64,000 nucleotides of DNA from Tenebrio molitor (GCF_963966145.1 NC_091053.1:8866001-8930000), one strand, 5' to 3'; positions 40,212 to 52,898 are shown, counted from the first letter of the stretch. Notes: generated by a model not told the origin, from the letters alone. Numbers and translations are program-made.

Positions 40212-41096
40212 AAAAATAAAAATAATCTGTCAAAGTTTTGACAGTTGACATTTTTTAATGTTGGTGTGAAATCTTCAGAATTAACTCTTCAGATCAAAAT
40301 AACAAAGATTTAATGGTAACAACTTTTAGAGATTTTAGTGATAATTTATTGAAAAACTTTGCTTTTATATTTGAACAAAACTGCCCCATTCAAATTTTCG
40401 GAATTTCAGTTTGTCGAATTGACCTTATTTCGTATTCTTTAATTATTATCAAAGTGCAGTGAGAAACCTTCTCCGCCTGTTTTGAATTAAAGAATGTAAA
40501 TCGTATCCTCCATAATGAGAATATGAATGCAAATAGAAAAATTTACGTCCAAGATGTTACATTACCATGCAAATTTGCACACACAAACTTTTATAAAATA
40601 GAAACTTATTAAAGTTGATAAGAAGTTTATTCATAAAATGATGTATAAAAAATAACACACATTTCTACTACATCTAATTATTACACGAAGATCGACAAGT
40701 AACAATTTTTATAAAAGTTAAGCGAATTAAAGCGGTTCTTGTGATCACCACAAATACATTAATCCCTAAATATAAACTATCTGGTACATCACGAGTTTAA
40801 AACAAAATACTCTAGCAATTAATTCGTAGTTATTGGATAATGACGCAGTTTAAACATCAATGTAAAATTTACATGATTTGAAAAATTGAAGTTTGCAGCA
40901 CTTCTCCTAAATTGAATAAGTTTTACGTCATTACTGGAATGTCATTTTTGAGTGGTCAGATATTCAGAAAAAACATGCACAAAACGTCAGATATAGAAAT
41001 ATAACATCAATACCGACAGATTACAACATAAAAATAAAATAAAAATGTAAATAAGTCCTACGTAGGAATGTACATATCACTCTGTTGTCGTTTTAC
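40212..41096 (-). other. 3' flank of p53-like gene A
   Basis: AT-rich. A minus-strand AATAAA at about 40626-40631 is a possible poly(A) signal, about 470 bp after the stop. Confidence 0.4.
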
Positions 41097-42340
41097 CTAA
41101 AACAAGTAAGAGCAAAGGTTTAATTTATATTTTTCTTGTTTCTCATTCTTACTTATTAGGGCTTCAATTTCATCAAAACATTTTCTAAACGGAGCATCGG
41201 CACCATTGCGCCCTTCCAGTTTCATAATTTCACTAGCCATTGTATCTCTACAGCTCCTCAAGACGTGCTGAAGATTGTTCTTACCAACAATATGGATCTG
41301 AAAACGAACAATTACCGCACACACTACAAAATAACTCAACTTACATTAAGCGGAAACACTCTAGTATCCACTCCATCATCACCAGCCGGTTCCCCTCTCC
41401 TCTCATCCCTTTTGCTCAACTTTCTTTTCTTCCCCTGTGGCGACAGACTGCTCCTCTCCAAGTCCTTCTCCTCCTTCTCCCTATCTCTTTTGGGACAGGA
41501 ACATATCCTGACCGAAGTGACTCGGCGTCCAAGCACCTGACCGCTACACAAAATTGTAAAAACCGACAGACAACAGCCTGAGCATCGCAACGTACCTTGT
41601 ATCCTCCAACGTAAATATTACATCAACCGCCCGCCTGTTCATTCCCGAGGGGCAAGAATTTTTACAGACGAAGTGGAAAAACTCCTTCACTACGTCGGTT
41701 CCGACTTGAGGATCTGCAAGCGGAAAGACGAGGTTGAGTCGGGTGCCGTTCTTGTCCCCGAAATAGCGAGTGCCGTCGTTGCTGCATCTGATAATGTGTT
41801 GGAGTATGTGCTGGGCCAGTCCTTTGTTGGAAGAGTCTTGAGGATTCAGATGCGAGAAACATCTGTGCACGCTCTCTTGAAAAAACTGAGCTTGGCTAAA
41901 AACAGGCGTGACTCGGATGTAAAGATTCGTGTTTTGGGGGCGGTTTGTCAGGCTGAAGCCTATCGGGAACTTCAAGTTGATGCCGATGAAGATTTTCTTC
42001 AGAGTGGGTGAAAACTGCAATTTAACAGTAACACAACAGTTGTTACCATCTCTAGACGACTGATTACCTCCCATGGTGTCTTCTGCTCGTTGGGGACAAC
42101 ATACACTTCGAAATTAAACTGGCCTGGATACTCATCGGTGCAGAGATTTGTCGGTTCTTGCGGAGGGAATTGTGGTTGATAGTTTTCATGGTTGGACAAG
42201 AGTGGATAATCAGCAGGACCAAAAGCTTCACCTAGGATGGGCTTGTACTCCACTTCGTCGACCTAACAAGCAATTTGGTGTTTTCACTCTTTGGTAATTA
42301 CAATTAATGTTTAAAAACTGACCTCCGCGTACGCAACCAT
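41097..42340 (-). CDS. p53-family transcription factor, gene A, short-form CDS (343 aa)
   Basis: A p53-type DNA-damage transcription factor of the nucleus. Exons: 42323-42340 (MVAYAE), 42068-42262, 41596-42014, 41345-41543, 41097-41297. All introns are GT-AG and keep frame. The DNA-binding domain spans about residues 45-235: RCFSH holds the zinc ligands equivalent to Cys176 and His179, and VCKNSCPSGMNRR holds Cys238, Cys242 and the Arg248 contact. VRICSCPKRDREKEE holds Arg273, Cys277 and Arg280. A basic linker (GKKRKLSKRDERR) is a likely nuclear localisation signal. The last exon (IHIVGKNNLQHVLRSC...) would be the oligomerisation region. The short form starts six codons before the core, without an acidic activation region. 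Phase 0 at the first junction also permits joining to the acidic exons at 55264-55467. It is clearly paralogous to gene B. Confidence 0.93.
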
Positions 42341-42420
42341 TTTTATGCACACTGACACAACACAGTTGTGTGGGTATCGAGTTGCAGCTGTTGTGCGAGT
42401 TAAAACTTGCAACCTATGGT
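42341..42420 (-). promoter_or_regulatory. Candidate short-form promoter of p53 gene A
   Basis: A TCAGT initiator-like site lies about 14 bp upstream of the ATG (minus strand, near 42352), with no clear TATA box. Suggestive only. Confidence 0.3.
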
Positions 42421-43341
42421 GCAAGCTGTGACTCATGAGTTGTTAATTAATAATCTATAGTGAGGAATGCAACAATGAACATTGATTGGAATTTTTTATT
42501 GATAAGTGTCACCACGAAGTAAACAAAATCTTTTTTGTGAAATTTTCTTCGAATTGAAACATACGCAAAGCGAAATGATTGCTTCAGACAGTTGCGCAGT
42601 AAATGTGACCCACCATTTTTCGTATAGCAAGACAAATTCGGTTATTAACTGCCGGTCTTACTATTAAAATTGAGCCTTTTGTGCGAAAAAACGCAGGTCG
42701 AAGCGCAAATTTCCGGAATTACATTAAACCAATTTGTGTTTCTCAAAATATCTACAGTTTCATAATTTTACACATTCTTTAGTCATCCATACGTCGAGTA
42801 CTTCCCGGATAATAATTCCACACATAGGGTTCATGCGTATTGTATGAGATGTCACGTGCAGGAACTATAGATATAGTCTATTTTTTAATCAAAGAACCAC
42901 AACACCGCAATTTACACCCAAAATAGAGCTGACAACATTGTACATTTTTGACATAGGGTGAAAAATCTCATCGTATAAAAATTGAGGTTATTATTATCGA
43001 GATATTAGTAGCGCAGCATGTTAATGACAAAAGTGACACTTTATTGTGGAGTCTAATAAAGTCAGCCTTTGAAAAAAATTTTTTTCAATTCATACAGCGT
43101 CTTAACCGCACTTTTCACATGAGTATCTACCATACAAGATTTTTACTAAAATTTAATAATTAATTCCATAAAATGTCAAAATACGGCAGATTCGGATTTT
43201 TTCAGACCCAGTCTGAAACGAAATGTTGTTTTCATACGAGTGCGATATTAGCTTGGTATTTATGTATCAAGTACGCAAAATAGGGTTTTAGGGGACGAAT
43301 CGTAATTAATGACGAGGCGACGTAGGAGCCGAGTCTTTAAT
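42421..43341. other. No recognised gene (large p53-A intron)
   Basis: AT-rich intronic sequence between the alternative first exons of gene A. Nothing else was seen. Confidence 0.35.
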
Positions 43342-43403
43342 GAGAACTCGTGCAAAAAAATCTTGTAAGTATGCACTTACAAGATTTTTTTGCACGAGTT
43401 CTC
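43342..43403. repeat. Perfect hairpin, 29-bp arms, 4-nt loop
   Basis: The left arm begins GAGAACTCGTGCAAAAAAAT and the right arm is its exact complement, ending TTGCACGAGTTCTC, around ATGC. Lies in the large p53-A intron. It resembles the GC-apex foldbacks elsewhere but has no mismatch. Confidence 0.85.
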
Positions 43404-43539
43404 TAAACTAATTTAAAAATTTGTGACAGAATAGACAGAAACTACTAACAGAACATTTGTAAATGTCTAATAGTCAGTTTTAAGATAGTTGTATCTAAGC
43501 AACGATGTTTAGCGTACTAGGCCGCTAAAGATCCATTTT

Positions 43540-45180
43540 GCGGCGTGTTTTGAGTCCGCAAAATACTCATTTTAGAGAGCAAATGCAAAAAGTTATTTTT
43601 CAATAATTGATTCAAAGAATTGATATTCATGGGGGTTATTTCCTTGCATATAATTTTTTTACATTGTTGTAAAATTGAAACAATAGAAACCATATATGAC
43701 ATTCACGATGTTTTGGCATAAGGGGAGGCTATGGAAAAAGTGCATTTAAGTTGGCAGTAAAGCTGTCTGTTGAATTAGGTTATTTTTTTCTAAGTTTGAG
43801 GTTATAAACTGCGTCATTGTCTAGTGCATTGTTGTCAGTTTTACTAGTTTGCAATATAAAATACTCACACATTTTTAATCCAATTTAACAAAACAGGAAA
43901 CTGACTTGAACAGACTACAGAATAGTAGGGACCGGGACCGAAAGATGAAGTGGCTCCTGTTAATTTATGCACCACTTAGATAACCCACCTATACAGTGTC
44001 TTAGCCAACCAGTTAGTAACTTCTCAATGAATTTTTCATTTTAACCAAAACATTTCTAGAACTAGATTGTATAAAATCTTGTACCTACTTATTAAGCCTT
44101 ACTTTATTCCAATCTTTCTGCAAAATATTTACACACCCATCGTCTATGACAAAAAAGAACAAAACTATTCAACTTCCATAATTTCATTAGAAAATTCTGA
44201 ATCATCTACCTGCATCAAAATCCCAATCAAATTCCGAGTCAGATTCTCCTAATGAAATTATTAAAGGAAGAACGTTTTCAAATGAAAGATTTCACATTAA
44301 TTTTGCCCAATCTTCCGAAATAAGTTCTTTACAATATCTACAAAAATGTTGGCAAATTTCAGGAGTACATTTCAAAATAGACTCAAGCCATAAATTCACA
44401 ACTCTATCGCGAAGTTGTAATAGGTTTTACAAAACCCCTGTGCCATTTCAATTGGGTCGTTGTTTCTTCCTTCACTATCCGTGCTACATATTTATCTTGT
44501 ACTCACCTACGATTTAATTTATACACAAAAAAAAAACTTGACTTCATTGTAACTTACTGAAAATATGTTCAGCAGTCCAATACAAACACCATCAATACGT
44601 TTTAAAGTCGCTTAATTATGATTACGGTAAATGCGGCAACATGTTACTTTCATTTTGATAGGTCCGCATGTCAGGCACTTTGGTGACAGCAGAGATGACA
44701 GAAATCAAACATGTATCCAACGTTAAAAAATGAAATCATAGCCTCCCCTTATGCCAAAACATCGTGAATGGTATATATGTATTATTTCTTCCTATACCTA
44801 TTGGTAACAAACACTTTTTACAAAATCAAATCGGTAGATAGCATTATTCTTACATGTAGAACTTAATGCGATTTCACACACATAAGCTTTTCTGTTTTTC
44901 ATTTTACGCACTGTTTTCTATTAGTAATCTAGTAACATGGTCACTGCGTTGATACTTCAGATTTCCTACAAATATTTGAATTTTAAAATTTAGTTCTGAA
45001 AGCAATTGTAGAAAAAATATTATTTATATTTCGCGCGTGAAGATGTTTCCCACAAAAACCACTCACTTCATGCACTTACTATAAAAATAACTATTTTTCA
45101 TTGTAAAACAGTAAAAAAATAAAATTCAAGCATCCAAAGAAACTTTTAACAACTATTTTTGATCTATCAAAAAATTACAT
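43540..45180. repeat. Dispersed repeat (copy of 52.9-53.3 kb) split by a TIR element
   Basis: The left part (TTCAATAATTGATTCAAAGAAT, GAAACAATAGAAACCATA) and right part from about 44870 (TTTTTCATTTTACGCACTGT, AACATGGTCACTGCGTTGA, TATTTATATTTCGCGCGTGA) match successive parts of 52900-53325. The element at 43700-44770 lies between them. Confidence 0.65.
43700..44770. mobile_element. TIR element, CATTCACGATGTTTTGGCAT ends, about 1.07 kb
   Basis: The left end CATTCACGATGTTTTGGCAT, continuing AAGGGGAGGCTATG, is perfectly inverted at 44737-44770. Flanks share ATATATG. A plus-strand frame without stops at about 44190-44515 (SNSESDSPNEIIKGRTFSNE, LQYLQKCWQISGVHFK) may be a remnant of its protein; the family is unknown. 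Confidence 0.75.
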
Positions 45181-45244
45181 ACTGTGCGACTTGATAACGA
45201 TGCATAAATGTGGCGGTTTTTTGACGGTTGTAAAAAAAAAGTAT

Positions 45245-45591
45245 GTCACAATAGTGTTAATGGTAATGTTAATGTTAGTGTTAGCCAGAATGTTAATCTT
45301 CAGAACATTGGTGAAACGTTCAACCGTTCACAATAATGGTGATGGTGATGTAAATGTTAGAAACGATGTTAAGAGATCCAGAAAATGTCTGGTTCTTTAA
45401 CGCTTCGTTAACATCTACCAATCACCATCGAGAATTTCAAGCACGCGCAGGTGCAGTGACAGTTCACACCACGTTGACAGCTGTAAGAGTAACATTCCGT
45501 TAACATTATTGTGAACACTGGACTACTAACATCACCATTGCCATCTCCACTAACATTATAACATTACCACTAACATTAACACTATTGTGAC
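45245..45591. mobile_element. MITE, GTCACAATAGTGTTAATG ends
   Basis: The left end GTCACAATAGTGTTAATGGT and right end CCACTAACATTAACACTATTGTGAC are inverted. Internal stretches are rich in degenerate GTTAATG units. The overlapping frame 45191-45400 is an effect of these repeats. Confidence 0.75.
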
Positions 45592-46049
45592 AGACCCATG
45601 AAACTAAAATGATATCGAAAAATTTGATTTCTCATTCGTGAGTGTGGAAAAGTAACTTGATCTATGACTGTTTGAATTAAATTTATCGTTATTAAGTTTT
45701 TGTTATTTACAATCAATTTCTTTAATCAATCTAAAATTTTAAAATATTGTATACCGGGTATTACGGAAGTCCACGTAATAAATTTAACCACCAATGCGAT
45801 TCGTTAAAATAAAAAAACAAATTTTTAGACACTCTTAATGAAAACGGTAAATTTACGTACTCACAAGCGGACGAAAAGTAACTCTTTTTCGGACGCTGGC
45901 CATGGCGCCATCTGTTGGTCTGTTTAGTAAGTGAGCAATGAAACCGACAAAACCGATAATTGTGCTGTCACCCCAATTATGTAAATAAGTAATTGTATTG
46001 CATACATTAAATTTCTAGTTTTGTTGGCAAGCTGATAACAAATACTAAT

Positions 46050-46138
46050 CTGTTCACGTTGGGATGAACATCAGTGGTGCAAATGACCTGACCTGTTACT
46101 ATGACAACTCATATGAAAGTTAATCCAACGTGAACAGG
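46050..46138. mobile_element. Small MITE, CTGTTCACGTTGG ends (deleted relative of 13420)
   Basis: Shares both ends and the core GGTGCAAATGACCTGACCTG (inverted relative order) with 13420-13544 but is about 35 bp shorter. Confidence 0.68.
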
Positions 46139-46147
46139 ATACATATA

Positions 46148-47128
46148 CAGGGTGTTAGGGAATGGTCTCCCAAGAATTTCAGGGTGAATTTGTGAGGGAA
46201 AATGTGGTCGGAAACCTTAATACCATTTTTTTTCTAACATTAATGGTTTTCTCAAAAATAAAAATTTAAAATGGTGCCCCACTGTTTGGGAGCGTTAACA
46301 TCATTTTATTGTTGTGATAATTAAATAAATAGTTAACGTTTTATAATGAACATTAATTGCTTACCAACAACAAACGATGCCTCTGTCAGATTTTATCGAG
46401 TACCTACTGTCACAATGACGTTTGGGTTTTACATATTTCCCTTGGATAATATCTCATCCAAAACTACCAGGACTGCATTTTTTATTGCCAAAATCAATAA
46501 AATGTTCAAAATAATTATCTGCATTCACCACAACCTTGAGGTAAGTCTCCTTTTATTGTTGCAAAGAACTGAAATTATTTGTGCAGCTTTATTTGTGATA
46601 CCACATCTCGATCAACCTCTAAAGGGATTTGAAATCGAGCACTGGCCACCAACTAATAAGATTCGTTAATTTCTGTGTAACTTTATTGAATTGTATTGAA
46701 AAAATTCATAATAAATGTTCAAAATATCCTCCGTTTGCGCTAATACAAGCATTAGCATACCTTAGGACAGCAGCATTGGCATTTCCGCTACGTTCTCCAC
46801 ACACAAAATGTATATCTGCATACTTCTCGGTATAATATTCTGGCATTGTAAACGACTGTAATCTTTGCAGGCGACCAATAAAAATTAGGTCAAGTCAAAG
46901 TGTATACTTTGACAGTAGTCAATTTCGAGTCGTTACCAAGCAATCACTTTTAAATGGAAACATTTTTTCCTGAACAAAACAATATTTCAGCAGTCCCAAA
47001 ACAGCAGGGAACAATTTTATTTTCAGAAAACGGTTCAATTTATCCAAAAACGGTATAAAGGTTTTCGACCACATTTTCTCTAATAAACTCACCCTGAAAT
47101 TTTTGGGAGACCAGTCCCTAACACCCTG
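46148..47128 (-). mobile_element. Mariner-like deletion derivative, 981 bp, TA target duplication
   Basis: The left end TA|CAGGGTGTTAGGGAATGGTC and right end GACCAGTCCCTAACACCCTG|TA are inverted and continue (TCACCCTGAAAT, CGACCACATTTT). The minus strand encodes a 45-codon frame made only of transposase ends. Confidence 0.85.
46686..46840 (-). pseudogene. Transposase N- and C-termini fused by internal deletion
   Basis: The minus strand begins MPEYYTEKYADIHFVCGERS then GNANAAVLRYANA, the start of the N-terminal helix-turn-helix region of a mariner-like family. It runs straight into CISANGGYFEHLL and a stop, the family's extreme C-terminus. Everything between, including all DDE residues, is gone. 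It is a short open frame and may or may not be expressed. Confidence 0.7.
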
Positions 47129-47179
47129 TATAAAAAAATATATATTTTTTTTTGTTAATATGTTGTACAGGGATGTGTA

Positions 47180-47676
47180 CAGGGTTATTCACGAGAGGGG
47201 TACTTCTGAATTTTTATTTTGCCGCAACCAACAATTCCAATGGCAGTAACTACTAAATCAAATGTGTTATTTCTTTCAAATTAGAAATCGAAGTAAGTTG
47301 GATAGATTTGTGAAAATGTCAGATTGGCAGATAACCTGTATTTAATCAAAATTCAACAAATAAATTAACAAGTTAAGTTATTGTAAAAGGTGTTCGAAGT
47401 GTCTACCATCGGCTTGTAAACATCCGCAGCGGCGACAGAATTCTTTCCACACTATCCATAAATGAGGAGCATGTCAGTCTTTTCGTCGTTATTGTAAAAA
47501 CAAATTTTTCGAATTGACAAAGATCTTTTGCTTCAACGTCAAAGAGACAGGACTAAGAGCCATCGTGGATTCAGTTATAATTATTTTCAAAATTTGAAAT
47601 CAAGATATTGTTGCAATGTGTATAATGGGTTGCGGCAAAAAGAAATTCAGAAATACCCCTCTCGTGAATAACCCTG
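47180..47676 (-). mobile_element. Mariner-like deletion derivative, 497 bp, TA target duplication
   Basis: The left end TA|CAGGGTTATTCACGAGAGGG and right end CCCTCTCGTGAATAACCCTG|TA are inverted and continue (TTCTGAATTT, GCCGCAA). The minus strand near 47390-47500 holds an N-terminal-like stretch (FYNNDEKTDMLLIYG, stop) and a C-terminal-like CGCLQADGRHFEHLLQ. It is another N-to-C deletion remnant, of a distinct lineage. Confidence 0.8.
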
Positions 47677-48489
47677 TATGTACAGTGGCGGCCATTAATT
47701 TGGAAACACCAAGACTTTTCTATTGTAAATTGTTTGTCACTTTGACAATGTTATTGACATCTCAATTTCGGCTGCGACAGTCTGTTGATTGCGCTCAACG
47801 ATGACAATTTGACATGCACGAGAGGATATTTTGGCAGACTATTTCTTGAGAAAAATTTAAATGGGAAATACAGATAAACGTAATTCTGTGTTTAAAAATT
47901 GGTTTTTCTGTCAATTTTTATGCGGTCGTTGACGGTCATGACATTTGCACTGAGTTAGTACCGGGTGCATGATTTTAAATGATTGTGACTTTTTTTCATA
48001 GGTTGGTAATAAGTATTATTGTTGGTTATTTTGCTTTTTAATGTGATAGTTGGCATAAACATAGGCGTCATCGCCTATTTGACACAATTTATTAATACAT
48101 AAAATGCCAAATGATGTACGTACGCCAATGTGTTGATGAAGGTATCAAGTTTGTCAAAATAATGTATGAAAAATGTTCCCAACTTAAGAAAAAACGTCAC
48201 GAACATCCGGTACTATTGCGACCATAAAAAGTGGGACATCAAATTTCTATCAGTTTTGAAAAATTCGACGTAGTTCAAGCTTTGTTGTCATTTTTTTTGA
48301 CACTATTCTAGCTGACAATTTAAAAATTTATTTTATACTCCTATTTTCCTTTTCCAAATGCCCTCTTCTTTTGATAAAGGTAGATTTTGATTGGGATTTT
48401 ACATTAAATAAATATTCCCTACGTGCTTATACTCAATTTCATATAAATGTGCATCTAAGCAAGCCATGAAAATCTGATTTTCTGTTGGT
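47677..48489. other. No recognised gene
   Basis: Begins with a single mariner-type end TA|CAGTGGCGGCCATTAATTTG directly abutting the previous element. No partner end was found. The rest is AT-rich intronic DNA. Confidence 0.4.
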
Positions 48490-48527
48490 ATTAAAGCTAA
48501 AAACAACAACAATGCGAGAGAGTCGCC

Positions 48528-49825
48528 ATGTCGCCTGGGCGGGATGACGATTCCGACTCGAGCTCCGAACAAAGTAATGAAAAGTGCAGAAAATGCAGGC
48601 GAAAAGTGTTACATGCATCAGTTAAGTGTGCAAAATGTAATGAGATATATCACGAAAGGTGTTTTCAAATATTAGTTGGCAAGGGTAAAAAGTTTTGTGT
48701 GATAACCGACAGCATGATGTTGTGCGAGGAACACTGCAGGCAGATAAGTTGCGTCGAGGAGACCTTTCAAAGAGTAGTGAAAGAACTCAAGCAGGAAAAT
48801 TTGGCTCTGAAAAACGAAAATAGTAAGTTAATAACTGAAAATTGTAGTCTAAGCTCCGAAATCGAAGCCCTTGGAATGGAGATTAATAAGTTAAAAAATT
48901 GCGATAACAGTTCCGAGTTAAGGAAAATAGTACTGATATCACCGTTATAAAAACGATTACAGATAAATTTAATGCTGATTTAACGGAGTACTTCTCTTCG
49001 CTAAAAAATGATATAAACATACACGTTAGTCAGAAGTTTAATGAGCTGGGAACTGGGTTATCGCCGTCAATATCTTCGCCAAAAACTTACAGCGAAATTG
49101 CTAAACAACCCAAGGATGTAGTAATTCTTCAACCAAAGGTTCTTCAAGACTCTCTTTCTACTATGAAAAATTTAAAAGAACAAATTAATTTAGCTGAAGT
49201 TGGAGTAGGAATAACAAAGATTAAGCATCTCAAAAATGGAGGAATTTCAGTCGCATGCAACAATGCTGATGAAAGGATTAAATTGGAGACTGAGGCAAAA
49301 AAAAAACTTGGAGATGCGTACAGTGTTAAGAAAACAATCCTGTACAACCCAAAAATCAAAATTGTAGGTTTTAGCGAGGAACTCAACGAGGAAAACCTGA
49401 GAAACTGTTTAATTCAACAGAATTTATCTCTCAAAAACATCAGCGGTACTTTTAAACTGATTACCTGCAAGAAAATGAAAAAAAATTATTTAGCAATTAT
49501 CGAAGTTGATCCTCTTACTTTCGCCGACTTTATGAAAATGGAATCTGTGTGTATCGGATGGAATATCTGTAAAGTTTATGAACACGTAAATGTTTTACGG
49601 TGTTTTAAATGCGGAGGATTTAATCACACTAGTGAAAAGTGCAAAGAAGATGTTTCTAAATGTTTGAATTGTTGCGAGGAAGGTCACGACGAGAAGGATT
49701 GTAATAATAATTCCGTGTGTGTTAACTGTTTGAAGTTAAACAAATCCAACAATTTAAATTTGAAAGTTGATCATTCGCGATTCAATTACTCATGTGAAGT
49801 ATATAAAAAAACAAGTATCAGTTAG
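48528..49825 (+). pseudogene. LINE ORF1: PHD-like zinc finger, coiled coil, CCHC knuckles (one frameshift)
   Basis: Residues 20-75 form a Cys/His-rich PHD-like finger (CRKCRRKVLHASVKCAKC, YHERC). A Leu/Glu-rich coiled coil follows to about residue 125. The frame shifts near 48930. The second part (open to 49825) continues with TYSEIAKQ, an RRM-like middle, and zinc knuckles CFKCGGFNHTSEKC and CLNCCEEGHDEKDC near its end. It would be the RNA-binding Gag-like protein of the element. Confidence 0.82.
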
Positions 49826-49868
49826 TAAAAGCAAAACGCGCTACTCGATGTAGCAATCAAAGTGCTGC

Positions 49869-52607
49869 AGTGTTGTAAAAACAGGTATCCTTTTTTTGAA
49901 CATCCAGTGTTTAAGAAACAAAATTCAGGAACTTGAGGTTGTATTAGAAACTAATAAATTTGATATTTTATGTTTCGAAGAACACTGGCTGGTCGAGTCT
50001 GAGGCGAGTTATTTTACAGTAGGTAGTTATTCAGTAGCTGAATACTTTGCTCGAAAAAATCATATCCATGGAGGAGTAATACAGTTTGTTAACTCCAGTT
50101 TTGAATGTATACCTCTTCCTACTGTTAAAACTTTATCCATAGAAATAGACTGTGAATTAGTAGGGACATTTATTCCTTCATTAGATGTGTACATCATTAC
50201 GGTGTATAGGTCACCTCTGGGTGACTTTAACATGTTTATTGAAACTATGCACAAGCTTTTGGGTAAAATCGATTATAAAAATAAAAATCTAATAATTGGA
50301 GGGGATTTTAACATGCACTTTAATACTAACAACAAATATGCACAATCGTTTTCTGATTTATGTACTTCAAAGTTATGGTCTATATCCGCATGTTAAATTC
50401 CCTACTAGAGGGTTATCCGCAATTGACAATGTATTTTCTAATATAATTACTGAAGACATAGACGTTACTCCAGTAAATTTTCACATATCAGACCATTTAG
50501 GAATATCAGTTAATTTACGTACCAATCATTTTATCACGAGAAAGTCTAAAGTAAAAATTGTTAGACCTTTGTCTGATGAGGGTAAATTTATGTTCTTTAA
50601 ATTCTTAGAAAATGTAAACTGGAATTTTGTAGATTTATCTTTTGATCTCAATGTTAGGTTTCAAATGTTTATGAACACTATTATGTACTATTACAATTTA
50701 GCTTTCCCACAAAAACAAATTTTCTGTAAAACTGGTTCCAGATCTAACACTTCTGTGAAGTGGTTTACACCTGTACTAGATAAGATGCGTAATACACTAG
50801 GTCTTATATGTGACGCTTACATAGGACTCCGGAATTGAAATCACTTCTAACAGATTATAAGAAGCGTTACCATCTTGCTATTAGAGATGCTAAAATTGAA
50901 GCAAATGCCAAGTTTATTTCTGATAATAAAAACAATCCCAGAGTCCTATGGAACCTTATCAACAATATAATCGAACATCAAAGAACAAACACAACAATTG
51001 TGAGATAAATCCCAATGATTTTAATAATTTTTTTTTCGAGAGTTGCTGAAAATATCATTAATTCATTACCCAGTGGAAGCAGAGATCCGATTTCTATGTA
51101 TTATGACTAATGAGAATAGTACAAATAATATTTTTTGTTTTAAAGGGGTATCGGAAGTTCAAGTACGGGATGCAATCACCAAGTTACGTAATACTCATTC
51201 AAAAGATATTTATGGTCTTTCTGTACCGATTATAACATGTGTTAAAAATATTCTAATTCCACCTCTTACTAAATTATGTAATTACTGCATTAAAGAAAAT
51301 ATTTTTCCTGATTGCTTAAAAAAGGCCGTTGTCATTCCACTGCATAAAAAAGGAAATCCAGCTGATATGAATAACTATAGACCTATTTCTCTCTTGCCCG
51401 CTATATCAAAAATTTTTGAAAAATTATTATTTGAACAAATTTTAAATTTTTTGCATGATAACAATCTATTGTCTCCTCAGCAATTTGGTTTTCGTACAGG
51501 ATCTTCCACCGTAAAAGCAGTTACTAATTTGGTAGAGAAGATAATAGACTGTTTTGAACGTAAAGAATATTATTCAACATCTTTCCTGGACTTGAGCAAG
51601 GCTTTCGATTGTGTGTCACATGACATCCTATTGAGGAAACTCTATACGTATAATTTTCATCCGTCGAGTACACGATTAATTTTATCATATTTGAGTGACC
51701 GCAGTCAGTGTGTTAGAATAAACGAAGTATTATCTGATTTTTCACGCATTGTTTATGGGGTGCCACAAGGTTCTATCCTTGGCCCGATTTTGTTTTTAAT
51801 TTATATTAACGATCTATCTTCTTATGTTTCGTGTGCTGATATTACATTGTTTGCCGATGACACTACTGTGAGCAATGCGGAAATATCCATGGAGAATCTT
51901 TTACTTAAAAAAAATATAGTATTTCATTAACTGAAGAATGGTTCCTGGCAAATCGACTAAATTTAAACAAAGATAAAACTGTACATATGATGTTTACTTT
52001 AAAAGAATTTGTTGGAGGAGTAGAATACTCAGAACAAACAAAATATTTAGGAATATATGTCGATATGCAGTTAACCTGGAATGTACACGGTGAACAAATG
52101 GCTTCTAAAATATCTAGAAATATATATCTATTACGTAATCTAGCTAACAATCTTCCTCTCCAAAGTCTTAGACTAGCATATTTTGCATTAGTGCATTGCC
52201 ATATTGAATACGGTATTTTAATCTGGGGTCACTCAGGTACTCTGTACAGAATTTTCCGATTGCAAAGAAGGGCTGTTAGGGTTATTGCCAACCTTGGTTT
52301 TAGAGACGATTGTCGGCAACATTTTGCTAAATTGAAAATCTTGACTCTTCCCGCCATATTTATATATAGATGTTTGGAATATGTCATTAAAAATCCGAAA
52401 CTATACCCCAAACTATCATCTTATCATCAATACAGTACTAGGTCTCAAGACATTGATCATATATCTCTACGTTTAACTAAATCACAAGATGGAATCCACT
52501 ATTATTGCATTAAATTTTTCAACGCACTTCCGGACTCGCATAAAAATTTACCTCCAAACCAATTTTTAAAGCATATAAAAACTTATTTATTAAATAATAG
52601 TACATAG
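49869..52607 (+). pseudogene. LINE ORF2: AP endonuclease and reverse transcriptase, multiply frameshifted
   Basis: The endonuclease part has NIQCLRNKIQELEVVLE, FEEHW, VYRSPLGD, GGDFNMHF and ISDHLGI. Breaks occur near 50380, 50830, 51005 and 51920. The reverse transcriptase shows VIPLHKKGNPADMNNYRPIS, FLDLSKAFDCVSHD, YGVPQGSILGPILFLIYIND and LFADD. The thumb (EEWFLANRLNLNKDKT) and C-terminal region run to TYLLNNST. Order and motifs fit the Jockey superfamily. It cannot produce a full protein. Confidence 0.88.
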
Positions 52608-52621
52608 TTTATTTGACGAGT

Positions 52622-52898
52622 TTGTGTGTAAATTGGGCCTTTTTTGGCATGCGTGGGCCATTTTAAAACGCGAGTGAAACGAGCGTTTTAAAGGCCCACG
52701 AGTGCCAAAAAAGGCCCATTTTACACACGAACGAGTTGAATACAACGTTTTTTTGTTCGACGAGCCCCTTAAAGGCTCCAAATCGCTTAAAACCTTTAAA
52801 ATTAGCTTGACGTTTCGTTTTGACAAGTTGTGACATTTATCAAAATCCGTTCACATAGGAGAAAATTCTCAAATTCTGACAGTGTCGAACAAAAAAAT
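52622..52898. repeat. Dispersed foldback family, copy 2 (inverse of 15323)
   Basis: Holds GGGCCTTTTTTGGCATGCGT and its inverse AGTGCCAAAAAAGGCCCATT around AAACGCGAGTGAAACGAGCG, then TTGTTCGACGAGCCCCTTAA and ends CAGTGTCGAACAAAAAAA. Inserted in the LINE 3' UTR. Confidence 0.75.

Noticed and set aside
41596..42014. Rel/NF-kB assignment for the beta-sandwich domain
   Set aside because: The fold class is similar, but the zinc ligands, CxxxCxxGMNRR and VRICSCPKRDR are specific for p53.
45191..45400. 69-codon frame with hydrophobic start
   Set aside because: Produced by degenerate GTTAATG-type repeats of a MITE.
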